This document shows, one piece after another, positions 9,557 through 19,017 of a stretch of DNA of 64,000 nt. Numbering within the stretch: the first letter of the stretch is position 1; each line of letters begins with the position of its first letter. Made by a program: the position numbers and the translations under genes. The stretch is taken from contig CAMBMO010000001.1 of assembly GCA_945868805.1 (NCBI GenBank), positions 124,001 to 188,000 of the forward strand, given 5' to 3'. The stretch comes from Singulisphaera sp. GP187 (GTDB lineage: Bacteria > Planctomycetota > Phycisphaerae > Phycisphaerales > SM1A02). A model generated the notes under the pieces. The model was not told the origin of the DNA. It was given only the letters and a program-made list of their open reading frames with translations, and did no database searches.

Positions 9557-11710
9557 TCAGCGAACCAGCAGCATTGTCGCGTAGTCGGGTAGTGGCCAGA
9601 GATCGGCGGGGATGACTCTCTCCAATCCATCGCTGATTTCGCGAACCTTTTCGATCGATCGAACGACGACATCTCGAAAGTGGCGCATCCTCTTCTCGAT
9701 GTTGGGCACTTCTTTGGCGGTGGCAATGGCGAGCTCGGACGCGGCGTCTCGAAGTGCGACCACCTGTTTCGCGAGGTCTCGAAGTGCGGATTCGCTCTCG
9801 GGGCAGGGCACTCCCGCGTGCTGGGTTGCTGCAATGACATCGGCGAGTTCACCTTGCGCTCGAAGCGCAGCAGGCAAGACCTGAGTGATTGCGATCTGAA
9901 CAAGTGTTCGCCCCTCGATTTGCACGATCTTGCAGTACTGCTCCATCTGGACCTCGTAGCGCGCATGGAGCTCCCGAGTTGACAGGACTCCGTAGGCTGC
10001 AAAGAGTCGCTCCGCCTTCTTCGTCGCAAGAGCGGGAAGCGAATCAGCCGTCGACGGGAAGTTGGGAAGACCGCGCTTCGCGGCTTCAGCGTGCCACTCC
10101 GCGCTGTAGCCGTTTCCGTCGAAGCAGACTCGGCGATGAGATTGAACGAGATCTTTGAGCAAATCTCGGACGATCGAATCCATCTTTGCAGGTGATGGAT
10201 TCTTGCGAAGCTTCTTCTCGAGTTCGGTCGCGATCAGATCGAGGCTTTCAGCGACGATGGTGTTCAGCACCGTATTGGGCCACGCGACTGATTGGGATGA
10301 TCCGACGGCTCGGAACTCGAACTTATTCCCAGTAAAAGCGAAGGGACTCGTTCGATTGCGATCGCTCGAATGGCGCGGAATCTGAGGCAGCGTTCGTGCT
10401 CCAAGGTCGAGCTCTATCGCCTTCGCAGATTTCTTTGACTCTCCTCGCTCTAGTTGATCCAGGATGCTCGTGAGCATCTCGCCAAGATAAATCGACATGA
10501 TGGCCGGCGGAGCTTCGTTGGCGCCAAGTCGGTGATCATTGTGCGCAGTCGCGATCGAAGCACGAAGAAGATCAGCATGAACATCGACCGCACGAATAAC
10601 GGCGACGAGAAAGATCATGAACTGCATGTTCGTATGCGTATCGTCGCGAGGGTCGAGGAGATTGACTCCCGTGTCGGTCGAGAGCGACCAATTGTTGTGC
10701 TTTCCTGAACCGTTCACTCGTGCAAACGGTTTCTCGTGAAGGAGGCACTCGAATCCGTGCTTGCGTGCGACCGAGCGCAGAACATGCATCGTCGTCATCT
10801 GGTGATCGACCGCGACATTCGAATTTTCAAAGGTCGGAGCGAGCTCGTACTGCCCTGGTGCTACCTCGTTGTGTCGAGTCTTCACTGGAATCCCGAGCTC
10901 GAAGAGACGCTCTTCGCACTCAGTCATGTAAGAAAGGACCGCTTCGGGAATCGCGCCGAAGTAGTGATCTTCCAATTGTTGACCCTTCGGTGGCTGAGTA
11001 CCGACGAGTGTTCGACCACAGACAACCAAGTCAAGGCGTTGCAAGAAAAGTTCTCGGTCGACCAGGAAATATTCCTGCTCGCATCCAAGGGTCGCGATGA
11101 CCTGCGATGTTTTTGCATCGCCCAGCGCGTGAACGATCCGAAGGGCATGCTTCGAAACCGCATCGATCGATCGCAGAAGTGGCGTCTTCTGATCGAGAGC
11201 CTCACCAGTCCACGAAACGAAAGCAGTCGGGATGCAAAGCGTCTTGTTTCCGTCGCCTGCGCGAAGAAGAAAGACCGGGCTCGTGGCGTCCCACGCGGTG
11301 TAGCCACGCGCTTCGTAGGTGTCGCGGATTCCACCCGAAGGGAAACTCGAAGCATCTGGTTCGCCCTGGATCAACGCATCACCCGAGAATTTTTCGATCG
11401 CGCCACCATCGCCAGTGGGGGAGAGAAATGCATCATGCTTCTCAGCGGTCAATCCAGTGAGGGGCTGGAACCAGTGGCAGTAGTGAGTCGCACCATGCTC
11501 GATCGCCCATTCCTTGATCGCGGAGGCGACCGTATTGGCGATCGATCGATCGAGCGACAGATTTCTCCGCATCGTCCGCTGAAGGTTCATAAAGACTTCG
11601 GGTGGGAGTCGCTTGAGCATGACATCGCCGCTGAAGGTGAGCGAACCGAAGTAATCAGAAGCCCGAGTCGATTTCTGGTTGTCCATAGGGATTGTGAATG
11701 GTTTGTTCAT
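9557..11710 (-). CDS. glnN: Type III glutamine synthetase
   Basis: Assimilates ammonia into glutamine. 717 aa, the size of GSIII enzymes (about 700-730) and much longer than GSI (about 450-470). It has the GSIII segments [27 protein letters not shown], the metal-site region [26 protein letters not shown], and [21 protein letters not shown]. The N-terminal ESGGGSSF-like position reads [10 protein letters not shown] chose the ATG at 11710 because residues further up do not resemble the family; an ATG eight codons inside is also possible. It lies 126 bases downstream of corA on the same strand. A weak hairpin followed by six T residues on the minus strand at about 9504-9470 may terminate it. Confidence 0.95.
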   Translation of the reverse strand: MNKPFTIPMDNQKSTRASDYFGSLTFSGDVMLKRLPPEVFMNLQRTMRRNLSLDRSIANTVASAIKEWAIEHGATHYCHWFQPLTGLTAEKHDAFLSPTGDGGAIEKFSGDALIQGEPDASSFPSGGIRDTYEARGYTAWDATSPVFLLRAGDGNKTLCIPTAFVSWTGEALDQKTPLLRSIDAVSKHALRIVHALGDAKTSQVIATLGCEQEYFLVDRELFLQRLDLVVCGRTLVGTQPPKGQQLEDHYFGAIPEAVLSYMTECEERLFELGIPVKTRHNEVAPGQYELAPTFENSNVAVDHQMTTMHVLRSVARKHGFECLLHEKPFARVNGSGKHNNWSLSTDTGVNLLDPRDDTHTNMQFMIFLVAVIRAVDVHADLLRASIATAHNDHRLGANEAPPAIMSIYLGEMLTSILDQLERGESKKSAKAIELDLGARTLPQIPRHSSDRNRTSPFAFTGNKFEFRAVGSSQSVAWPNTVLNTIVAESLDLIATELEKKLRKNPSPAKMDSIVRDLLKDLVQSHRRVCFDGNGYSAEWHAEAAKRGLPNFPSTADSLPALATKKAERLFAAYGVLSTRELHARYEVQMEQYCKIVQIEGRTLVQIAITQVLPAALRAQGELADVIAATQHAGVPCPESESALRDLAKQVVALRDAASELAIATAKEVPNIEKRMRHFRDVVVRSIEKVREISDGLERVIPADLWPLPDYATMLLVR

Positions 11711-11836
11711 TCGATATTTCTCGTTCCGTGCTCTCACCATGCATTCCATGCGGGGGCAACGTGCCACTCCACAAGCGCCGACCGCTTCATCATCGGACAT
11801 TCTCTCGACCCACGCAAGGGGTAAAAGCAAAGGAAA

Positions 11837-12946
11837 TTACGAACGTTTCGCCCGCGATCCTTGCGTCGAACGCATCGACGAATCGAACCACCCGCGCCAC
11901 CAAAAAGTGAAGAGGATTCCAACCACCGTGATCGCCATGACTGCGAGTGAAAACGCGTACCCGTACCGCCAGTGAAGTTCTGGCATAAAATCGAAGTTCA
12001 TTCCGTAGACGCCCGCGATGAATGTCAAGGGAATGAAGACGGTCGCGATCATGGTCAGAAACTTGGTCACCACTGCGAGCTTTGCGTTCGCGATCGCAAT
12101 TGCGAGTTCCATCAGATCCGACGCCATGCTTCGATCGGAGTCAAGCATGTCGATCAATCGCATGACATGGTCAAGGGCATTGCGCAGATAGAGACGGTGT
12201 TCCATGTCAAACCATGACTCGAGCGTCATCATCGACGTCAACGCGTCGCGCAAGGGCCAAATGGCTTGACGAACACGCGAGAGTTCACGCTTGGAACTGC
12301 GGACGGCATAAAGGTCCGGCGCCGCGCGGGATCCGACCAGGGCTTCCTCGATCGCATCGACTTTCTCTCCCATTGCATTCACGATCGGGAAATAGCTGTC
12401 GATGGCTGAGTCGATCAACGCGAAGGCGAAATAGGGCGATCCCTTGTCGCGGACCCGACCCTCATGAAGTCGAATGCGATGTCGAACATGATCAAAGCAG
12501 TCTCCACCCGATCGCTCTTGAATCGTAAGGACAAAGTTTGGACCGACAAACATCGCCAACTGCTCGAGTTCAAATTCTCCGTCGACTTGTGTAGGAATTG
12601 GAAGCAAGACAAAGAGGATTTCTCCGAATGATTCGACCTTGGCACGGTGAGTCGGATGCTGGACATCCTCCAACGCAAGCGGGTGAAGACCGAAACTGCG
12701 TTGGAATTCGAGGAGGGTTTTCCCTCCGGGGGTGCTGGGGACATTGATCCACATCATCGGAAGTCCGTCCCGTAGCTTTTCGATCCCTGAAAGCGAGGAG
12801 ATGCGATGCTCGACGAATCGATCCGAACTCCAGGCGAAGAGCTCCATTTCCAGATTCGTTTCGGGAGTCAACCGATTGATCGACCCCGGCACCGCGCCGA
12901 CTGGACAGAATCTCAGGCGATTGAGTCGCTTCCGCCGGTGCGTCAT
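11837..12946 (-). CDS. corA: CorA family magnesium/cobalt transporter
   Basis: Homopentameric divalent cation channel of the inner membrane. 369 aa. A long soluble alpha/beta domain is followed by the stalk helix and two C-terminal membrane helices (TKFLTMIATVFIPLTFIAG and the helix after LHWRYG). They are joined by the signature YGMN followed by MPE, the family's GMN filter. The tail is basic. The start ATG is unambiguous. Mg2+ as substrate is the usual case; cobalt or nickel transport cannot be excluded. It precedes the type III glutamine synthetase on the same strand. Confidence 0.95.
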   Translation of the reverse strand: MTHRRKRLNRLRFCPVGAVPGSINRLTPETNLEMELFAWSSDRFVEHRISSLSGIEKLRDGLPMMWINVPSTPGGKTLLEFQRSFGLHPLALEDVQHPTHRAKVESFGEILFVLLPIPTQVDGEFELEQLAMFVGPNFVLTIQERSGGDCFDHVRHRIRLHEGRVRDKGSPYFAFALIDSAIDSYFPIVNAMGEKVDAIEEALVGSRAAPDLYAVRSSKRELSRVRQAIWPLRDALTSMMTLESWFDMEHRLYLRNALDHVMRLIDMLDSDRSMASDLMELAIAIANAKLAVVTKFLTMIATVFIPLTFIAGVYGMNFDFMPELHWRYGYAFSLAVMAITVVGILFTFWWRGWFDSSMRSTQGSRAKRS

Positions 12947-12994
12947 TTCACAAGAGTACCCAAAATCAACGATTTGGCTCGGAATGAAACGCGA

Positions 12995-13513
12995 TCAGGC
13001 CACGACGACAAACTCGACGGTACCCAACGCCGGGACCACAAGTGCGACTGAGTATTGGCTTGCTCTGCACAAGGCGCCGGGATTGACAACTCGGACTGGA
13101 CCGACTCGAACATCGCGCATTTGATGCGTGTGCCCGTGAAAGAACCACGCGGGCTTGGTGCGGAGAATCCGTTCCATGCACCCCGGCTGGTCGCCGTGAG
13201 CAAAGGCAAGGCGTTGTCCATCGACGACGACTTCCCCGGCCGACTGGTGGACTTTGATCCCGATCGAATGAGCGTAATCCGTGAGATCCGCTGGCTCATC
13301 GACATTGCCGAATACGACATGTGAGTCGAGTCCAGCGAGTGGATCAAGGCAGTCCATCGTCTCTATGTCGCCGCAGTGGATGAAGAGTGTCGCACCACGT
13401 CGCGCCAGTTCCTCGACAGCGCTACGGGTTCTCGCCGCTTCGCCGTGACTATCGGAGAGGACTCCCACTCGCACTCCAACCGCTGACGAATCAGCTGATT
13501 TGCTAGGCTCCAC
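12995..13513 (-). CDS. YfcE/MJ0936-type metallophosphoesterase
   Basis: Small phosphodiesterase of the calcineurin-like superfamily, 172 aa. All metal-site blocks are present in order: DSHG (D-x-H), HCGDIE, FGNVDEP, AFAHGDQPG, and GHTHQ. The family hydrolyses phosphodiesters in vitro; the natural substrate is usually unknown. The start is GTG at 13513; a GTG 11 codons inside, giving VGVRVGVLSDSHG, would fit the family as well. It is divergent from gltX, with 34 bases between the starts, and followed by corA on the same strand. Confidence 0.9.
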   Translation of the reverse strand: MEPSKSADSSAVGVRVGVLSDSHGEAARTRSAVEELARRGATLFIHCGDIETMDCLDPLAGLDSHVVFGNVDEPADLTDYAHSIGIKVHQSAGEVVVDGQRLAFAHGDQPGCMERILRTKPAWFFHGHTHQMRDVRVGPVRVVNPGALCRASQYSVALVVPALGTVEFVVVA

Positions 13514-13547
13514 GGCTCAAGCGTAGCCGAGGAGATTCGGATTCGAT

Positions 13548-15203
13548 ATGAAACAGCATCCCGAAAACATTGTCACGCGCTTTGCGCCCAGTCCTTCGGG
13601 TCACTTGCATGTCGGCGGCGCCAGGACAGCTCTTTTTTGCTGGGCTTTCGCGAAGGGTCGTGGAGGCAAGTTCGTTTTGCGAATCGAGGACACCGACCAG
13701 AAGCGATCGAGCGATGCTGCCAGTATCGGATTCGTCAAGGATCTTCTGTGGCTCGGAATTGCTTGGGATGAGGGACCTGAATACGAGGGTCATGGAGGGG
13801 GAGCACGAGGTCCGTACTTTCAGGCGCAGCGCCTTCCGATTTATCAGAGGTACTTCGACGCGTTGATCGCGAGTGGGAAGGCGTACTACGCATTCGAATC
13901 CACCGATGAATTGGCGACTCTCCGCGATCAAGCCAAAGCACAGAACAAACCGTTTCGATACACCGGCGAGTTTGCCCGCGCCATGACGAAGGAACAAGGA
14001 GACGCGTTGCTCGCGTCTGGGAAGCCAGCGGTCATTCGATTTCATACGCCGCCCGAGCCGATTACGATTCACGACGAAATTCTCGGCGAGGCGACGATTC
14101 CTGCGGGAGAGACTGACGATTTTGTGATCCGCAAGGCAGACGGCTTCCCGACCTATCACTTTGCGGTCGTCGTCGATGACGAGTTGATGGGAGTGACCCA
14201 TGTGCTTCGCGCCCAAGAGCACTTCAACAATTCGGCGAAGCACATCGTTCTCCAAGACGCGCTCGGTTTTCGCAGACCCATCTATGGTCATTTGCCGCTC
14301 ATCTTCAATCCAGATGGTTCGAAGATGTCCAAGCGTGACAAAGACAAGGTCTTGCGCAAAGCTGTTGCGGAACGCGCGATGACATCGCCTCCTGCCGATT
14401 CTGTCGATCCCGGCATTTTCGGTGCATGGCTCAAGGACAAGAACACGCAGTTGGACCTCTCTGCTTCTGTTGCGCTCGCGCACGCTCTCGGTGTCGTCCT
14501 TCCCGAGATCAATGTCGACGACTTCCGTCGATCGGGCTATTTGCCCGAAGTCTTGTGCAATTTTCTCTCGTTGAACGGGTGGAGCCCTGGCGGTGACTTG
14601 GAGAAATTCGACACTGAATTCCTTCAGAGCCACTTCGATCTTGAACGAGTCGTGAAGACTCCCGCAAAGTTCGACCGATCGAAACTGCTCGCCTTCAATC
14701 TGCATGCGCTGAAGGGGATGCCGCGCGAGGAATTCGTGCAGAAGGTGACGGTGCACGGCAAGGTTTATCACGCTGAGTTCATGGCACGACTGACGGAATC
14801 GCAATTTCGGTCCCTGTGCGATGCAAGTCATGAGCGAAGTAAGACCCTCGATGACCTCTTCCGAACAAACGGATTTGTAACCGTCGCCGATGATTTGCTC
14901 GAATGGGATCCCAAAGCCGTCACGAAGGTGTTGCAAGGATCAGTTCCATCTGGGCTTGACCACTTGAGGGCGATGGAAGCGATCCTGCACGACTGCGAAG
15001 ATTGGTCTGTCGGAGGGCTTGAATCAGTTCTGAAGTCTTATGCGGATCAATCGGTGGCGGGAAATCTTGGTTCGATTGCGCAGCCGCTTCGAGTCGCGCT
15101 CTGCGGTGGGGTCGTGAGTCCGCCAATTTTCGACACGCTCGCAATCCTCGGCAAGACAAGTTCGCTCAAGCGGATCGCACGTTGTCTCGCCTCGCATTCG
15201 TGA
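13548..15203 (+). CDS. gltX: Glutamate--tRNA ligase
   Basis: Class I aminoacyl-tRNA synthetase, 551 aa. The HIGH-type motif is PSGHLHVGGARTAL near the N-terminus, the KMSKS motif is SKMSKRDKDK, and the LRIEDTDQKRS and GRGG segments are typical of GluRS. In the insert before the KMSKS loop, FPTYHFAVVVDD and HVLRAQEH are classical. Length is slightly above the bacterial norm of about 470-500, through an insertion after KMSKR (ERAMTSPPADSVDPGIFG and following). Such long GluRS are known in some phyla. It is followed by a tRNA promoter and tRNA-Val. Confidence 0.96.
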   Translation: MKQHPENIVTRFAPSPSGHLHVGGARTALFCWAFAKGRGGKFVLRIEDTDQKRSSDAASIGFVKDLLWLGIAWDEGPEYEGHGGGARGPYFQAQRLPIYQRYFDALIASGKAYYAFESTDELATLRDQAKAQNKPFRYTGEFARAMTKEQGDALLASGKPAVIRFHTPPEPITIHDEILGEATIPAGETDDFVIRKADGFPTYHFAVVVDDELMGVTHVLRAQEHFNNSAKHIVLQDALGFRRPIYGHLPLIFNPDGSKMSKRDKDKVLRKAVAERAMTSPPADSVDPGIFGAWLKDKNTQLDLSASVALAHALGVVLPEINVDDFRRSGYLPEVLCNFLSLNGWSPGGDLEKFDTEFLQSHFDLERVVKTPAKFDRSKLLAFNLHALKGMPREEFVQKVTVHGKVYHAEFMARLTESQFRSLCDASHERSKTLDDLFRTNGFVTVADDLLEWDPKAVTKVLQGSVPSGLDHLRAMEAILHDCEDWSVGGLESVLKSYADQSVAGNLGSIAQPLRVALCGGVVSPPIFDTLAILGKTSSLKRIARCLASHS

Positions 15204-15215
15204 ATCTTCGCCTTC

Positions 15216-15244
15216 TTGCCCATTCCAACCCATCGCGTTAGGAT
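15216..15244 (+). promoter_or_regulatory. Promoter for tRNA-Val
   Basis: TTGCCC and TAGGAT are separated by 17 bases, giving a start near 15251, four bases before the mature tRNA. Each hexamer matches four of six consensus positions; the position just before a tRNA raises the likelihood. Confidence 0.45.
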
Positions 15245-15254
15245 GGCAATTGAC

Positions 15255-15328
15255 GGACCGTTGGCGCAGTTGGCTAGCGCGCCTCCATGACACGGAGGAG
15301 GTCACTGGTTCGAGCCCAGTACGGTTCA
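15255..15328 (+). tRNA. tRNA-Val (anticodon GAC)
   Basis: A complete cloverleaf folds. The acceptor stem is GGACCGT with ACGGTTC (one G-T pair). The D stem is GCGC/GCGC with loop AGTTGGCTA, and the anticodon stem is CCTCC/GGAGG with loop ATGACAC, anticodon GAC at 15289-15291. The variable loop is AGGTC, and the T stem ACTGG/CCAGT has loop TTCGAGC. The discriminator is A. CCA is not encoded (TTG follows). It reads valine codons GUC and GUU. Confidence 0.96.
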
Positions 15329-15351
15329 TTGATTCGTCGATTCAGGTTTTT

Positions 15352-15390
15352 GCTTCGGGGTTGCGCTTCGGGGTTGCGCTTCGGGGGTTT
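15352..15390. repeat. 13-bp tandem repeat after tRNA-Val
   Basis: GCTTCGGGGTTGC occurs twice exactly, then a third degenerate copy (GCTTCGGGGGTTT). It lies 23 bases after the tRNA and about 90 bases before the PPK2 gene. Not part of any gene I can support. Confidence 0.85.
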
Positions 15391-15482
15391 GCGATCGGGT
15401 TTGACTTGCGGGTCGAAGTGCACTGTCGCTCGAGCGCATTGCGGGGGTATTGCGCATGAAGCAATTCTGTTAAAACATCTGC

Positions 15483-16391
15483 ATGAACGACGGGGAAATA
15501 TTGAGCACAGGTCGCGCGCTCGCGAAAAGATACGCGATTGAGAATCCGAAATCCTTCCGCTTGCAGTCATGCGATCCGGACGGGACCGATGGCTTGACCG
15601 GTCTCAAGAAGGGGGATGCGAAGGAATTGCTCGAAGACGGTGTTCGAATGCTCGCACAGCAACAGGACATGCTTTACGCCCAGGACCATTGGTCGATCCT
15701 GTTGATTTTTCAGGCGATGGATGCGGCCGGGAAGGACGGTGTCATCAAGCATGTGATGTCTGGCATCAATCCGCAGGGGTGCGAGGTGCATTCATTCAAG
15801 GCGCCATCAACCGAGGAGCTCGATCACGATTACTTGTGGAGATCGACCCGTCGCTTGCCCCCAAGGGGAACGATCGGGATCTTCAATCGTTCGTATTACG
15901 AGGAAGTCCTCGTTGTGCGAGTTCATCGCGAAATCCTGACTCATCAGAAGATCCCGCCGTCGCTTCTTGAGAAGGACATTTTTGAGAGTCGTTATGTTGA
16001 TATTCGAAACATGGAAGAGTACTTGTCACGCAACGGAACAGTCATTCGAAAGTTCTTTCTTAATGTCTCGAAGGCCGAACAGCGGAAGCGATTTCTTGAC
16101 CGCATCGATACTCCAGAGAAGCACTGGAAGTTTTCTGCGACCGATGTCAAGGAGCGACAGCATTGGGATCAGTACATGGATTCCTACGAGGAGATGATTC
16201 GTCACACATCGACTCCGAATTCCCCATGGCATGTGATCCCAGCCGACAACAAGTGGTTCACGCGCATCGCAGTTGCCGGGATCATCATCGACACGCTCGC
16301 GTCGCTTGGTTTGCACTATCCGAAAGTGGATGAAGGGCGGCTTGCCCAACTGAAAGAGGCACGTGAATCTCTGATGGAAGAGGGAAGCTGA
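15483..16391 (+). CDS. ppk2: Polyphosphate kinase 2 family protein
   Basis: Transfers phosphate between polyphosphate and nucleotides. 302 aa, a single PPK2 domain. The Walker A is FQAMDAAGKDG near residue 77, and the Walker B region includes GIFNRSYYEEVLVVRVH. The lid segment (KRFLDRIDTPEKHWKFS) and the ending WHVIPADNKWFTRIA are classical. Single-domain proteins of this type are often annotated as polyphosphate:nucleotide phosphotransferases. Whether it prefers NDP, NMP or both cannot be told from sequence alone. The ATG at 15483 is the only good start; no strong Shine-Dalgarno precedes it. It stands alone between tRNA-Val and a converging gene. Confidence 0.93.
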   Translation: MNDGEILSTGRALAKRYAIENPKSFRLQSCDPDGTDGLTGLKKGDAKELLEDGVRMLAQQQDMLYAQDHWSILLIFQAMDAAGKDGVIKHVMSGINPQGCEVHSFKAPSTEELDHDYLWRSTRRLPPRGTIGIFNRSYYEEVLVVRVHREILTHQKIPPSLLEKDIFESRYVDIRNMEEYLSRNGTVIRKFFLNVSKAEQRKRFLDRIDTPEKHWKFSATDVKERQHWDQYMDSYEEMIRHTSTPNSPWHVIPADNKWFTRIAVAGIIIDTLASLGLHYPKVDEGRLAQLKEARESLMEEGS

Positions 16392-16415
16392 TCGAAACGG
16401 CGATCCGACTCCGGC

Positions 16416-18203
16416 TTACTTCGATCGTTCGATCTCGTCCTTGAGAGCAAGAACGGCTTTCGCATTTGGTCCCGTCGGAGCTTCATGTGCGAGCACCATC
16501 GATTGCGCTTGAGCGATCATGGCAATCGCTGAGTCGATTTCCCCTTGGTTCTTCGCCAGTTTTTTTGTGATTCGACCCACGAGTGCAATCGCCACGGCGC
16601 GATTCGAATCTCCACCAGGAACGAGTCGCTCGTACATATCTGCCGATGCACGGGCACTCTCGGCTGCTGCACTGAAATCGCCCATATCAAATCGAATCCA
16701 CGCGAGACAATTCAGCGCGCGCGCAGTTGTCGAATGATCGCCCGAGTGGAGTCGCTGACACATATCGAGCGCCCGAACGAAAAGCGGCACTGCCAAATCA
16801 TTGCGCCCGAGCGATTGCTCGACAAACCCGAGACTCGTGAGGGCGCTCGCGACACTCGCATGGTCGCGCTTGTAGATGCGTTCTTTCATCGACAAGGCTT
16901 GGCGAAAGAGTCTCTCCGCTTCGGTCGAGCGTTCGAGTGCCTGGAGCACGCTCGCAAGATTGTTGGTCGCGTCTGCGACCGTCGGGTCATCGGTGGGGTG
17001 CAGTCGACTCTGCATCTCGAGTGCCTTCGTGAGCACCACTTCTGCCTGCGCGAGTTGCCCCTTGGATTGCAGAACACCCCCCAAACTCGTAAGCCCGGCC
17101 GCGACATCGGGATGATCGTCTGTCGTCAGCGCAAGCTTCATTGCCAGCGACTTTTCGTGGATGCGAGCAGCGTCATCCCAATGACTGCACTCATCATGAA
17201 TCTCCGCAAGCTGGTGCAACTCGCGCGCGGTTTTCCAGTTATTGCCGGGAGTGATCCGAGTGAGCATGTCGATCGACTCTTGAGAGTCTCGGAGCGCATC
17301 CGCCCACTTTCCCTGGAGGCGTTCCAAGAGCGCGAGATTGCTGATCGATGCAGCGACGACCAACTGATCACCAGGTGACAACCTTCGATACATCGCGAGC
17401 GAATCCTGGGCGAGTGTTTCTGCCCCTGCGAGATCCCCCAGGAGAATCCGGACTGTCGACGCATCGCCAATCGCATCGGCGAGGTCGGCGTGATCGGTTG
17501 TGTGGAGTTTTCTACGGTAGAGAAGCACTTCATCAAAAATGGGTCGTGCCAAGACGGACTGCCCGCCATTCATCAAGATGGTTGCGATGGTCGACTGAAG
17601 CTGAGCCTTCGACTCAGGATCGTCGTCCAATCCACCGGCTTCAAGTTCGACGAGCGCGGATGTCATGACATCGAGCACGCGCGCGTCCGTTCGACCAACC
17701 GACGCTGGTGCGAATGAATGGAATGCTCCCTGCATGAACTCTCGCACTCGAGCCGCTCCATTTCGGAGATATGTCAATTCAGCCTCGAGCGCAGCGACCG
17801 TAGCGGCTGACTGCTCCGCTTGGATCTTCGATTGCATCGCTGTTGCTAAATCCCGACTCTCGTTCAAAATCTCGGCTTGTCGGAGTTTTTCCAACTCGAT
17901 CAATCGGGTGTCGGCCAATTGCGTCGCCTCGGAAGCGCGAGCATCTGATTGTTGGATTCGCGCCAAGATGTCGGCGTTCTTCGATTCCGATTGCCCTAAT
18001 TTTTCGGCCGTTCGCAGAGCAACCGCATTGGCAGCGTCCAGTTCGACTTGAAGTGCGACAGCCGCCTCACGCTCCTTGGCCAGAATGGACGGATCAGTCG
18101 AAAGCGGAGAAAACATAAGGACAAGTGCCATCCACGCACATGCTGCTCCAAGGACCAGGGCGATCACGACGAGACGATCGACCCGACCGGCGCGAATCTT
18201 CAT
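16416..18203 (-). CDS. Membrane-anchored coiled-coil and TPR-repeat protein
   Basis: 595 aa, function unknown. One membrane helix lies at about residues 12-34 (LVVIALVLGAACAWMALVL). A long heptad-like helix follows (about 45-150, rich in A, E, L, Q). Then come about eight kinesin-light-chain-type TPRs spaced by about 42 residues (for example NNLASVLQALERSTEAERLF). The repeats resemble those in the TPR kinase at 29841-32489, but there is no kinase domain. The ATG at 18203 gives a short cytoplasmic N-terminus; a TTG nine codons upstream is less likely. Proteins with this layout usually scaffold partners, but no partner is visible here. It stands alone, converging on PPK2. Confidence 0.85.
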   Translation of the reverse strand: MKIRAGRVDRLVVIALVLGAACAWMALVLMFSPLSTDPSILAKEREAAVALQVELDAANAVALRTAEKLGQSESKNADILARIQQSDARASEATQLADTRLIELEKLRQAEILNESRDLATAMQSKIQAEQSAATVAALEAELTYLRNGAARVREFMQGAFHSFAPASVGRTDARVLDVMTSALVELEAGGLDDDPESKAQLQSTIATILMNGGQSVLARPIFDEVLLYRRKLHTTDHADLADAIGDASTVRILLGDLAGAETLAQDSLAMYRRLSPGDQLVVAASISNLALLERLQGKWADALRDSQESIDMLTRITPGNNWKTARELHQLAEIHDECSHWDDAARIHEKSLAMKLALTTDDHPDVAAGLTSLGGVLQSKGQLAQAEVVLTKALEMQSRLHPTDDPTVADATNNLASVLQALERSTEAERLFRQALSMKERIYKRDHASVASALTSLGFVEQSLGRNDLAVPLFVRALDMCQRLHSGDHSTTARALNCLAWIRFDMGDFSAAAESARASADMYERLVPGGDSNRAVAIALVGRITKKLAKNQGEIDSAIAMIAQAQSMVLAHEAPTGPNAKAVLALKDEIERSK

Positions 18204-18322
18204 GGTGGAATTCAATGGTTTGTACGCCAACAGGATTGATCGTACAGGGTCGACGAGAATCGATCGAGAGCGCTCTAAGCTCGTGTTCCCGTCCTGTCAG
18301 TAATTTGAAACAAATCAGAGGA

Positions 18323-18955
18323 TCACTTCAGCAATGACTGCTGTCGCCGAACAGCCTTCACGGCGAGGAGGGGTGCTGTCGCGACAAGTTGATCAATCGC
18401 CACTCGCTCGCGACGCAATTCACCTAAGAGCTTCAGCAAGTGAGCATCAAGGTGAAACATCCACCGTTTGTAGAGCTGTTCCAGTTCTTGCCGATTGAAG
18501 CGAGACATTGGATCATAGAGTCCGCTCTGTGCGATTGACCACTCGACCAGACGCGCCGGAGTCCCATCAAAGCGGTAAAGAGCCATCGTTGTCTCGAATC
18601 GACGTTTCGGGTTCACGAATGGATCAGTTGCTTCTCCCGGGAGCGCTGTCATCAATTCCTCTGCGGACTTTTTCGAAATCGAGCCGAGCCAACCGCCTCC
18701 CTTTGCGACATCGACGTCCGTCACGGACGGTCTCGCATGGATGGCACTGCTGAATGCTTGGGCTTCGATCAATTCCAGACCCGCGACGCTCGCAAGCAGA
18801 GTTTTTTCGCCGATCGACGGAAAACGCACCCAGATACGCAAATCGGTCGTTTCTCCGCGGGTCGTCACTTCGACTTTCGAGACCACACCCACGCCCCATT
18901 CAGGTTTGGAGGGATGACGAACGCGATCGCCCTTTTTGTAAGTTGCTTCAATCAT
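18323..18955 (-). CDS. DUF3553 family protein
   Basis: 210 aa, function unknown. The N-terminus KKGDRVRHPSKPEWGVGVVSKVE is the signature of DUF3553 proteins, a small beta-barrel-like module also seen at the ends of some UvrD-type helicases. The middle (RIWVRFPSIGEKTLLA) continues the barrel, and the C-terminal 110 residues are helical and basic. It is followed by the membrane TPR gene on the same strand after a 119-base gap, and divergent from the YmdB-like gene (62 bases between starts). A nucleic-acid role is possible but unproven. Confidence 0.8.
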   Translation of the reverse strand: MIEATYKKGDRVRHPSKPEWGVGVVSKVEVTTRGETTDLRIWVRFPSIGEKTLLASVAGLELIEAQAFSSAIHARPSVTDVDVAKGGGWLGSISKKSAEELMTALPGEATDPFVNPKRRFETTMALYRFDGTPARLVEWSIAQSGLYDPMSRFNRQELEQLYKRWMFHLDAHLLKLLGELRRERVAIDQLVATAPLLAVKAVRRQQSLLK

Positions 18956-19017
18956 TCAATGGCGTTCGCGCAACGACCAAATCAATCATGAGCCACGGCG
19001 CCATGTAGAGTGTAACC

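Noticed and set aside
13503-14936. 477-codon open frame on the minus strand opposite gltX
   Set aside because: It is a mirror of the gltX reading frame in a GC-rich genome with strong codon bias, has no family resemblance and no ribosome site.
15204-15482. tRNA-Val region as an integration site of a mobile element
   Set aside because: No integrase, no duplicated tRNA 3' end and no foreign-looking genes in the neighbourhood.
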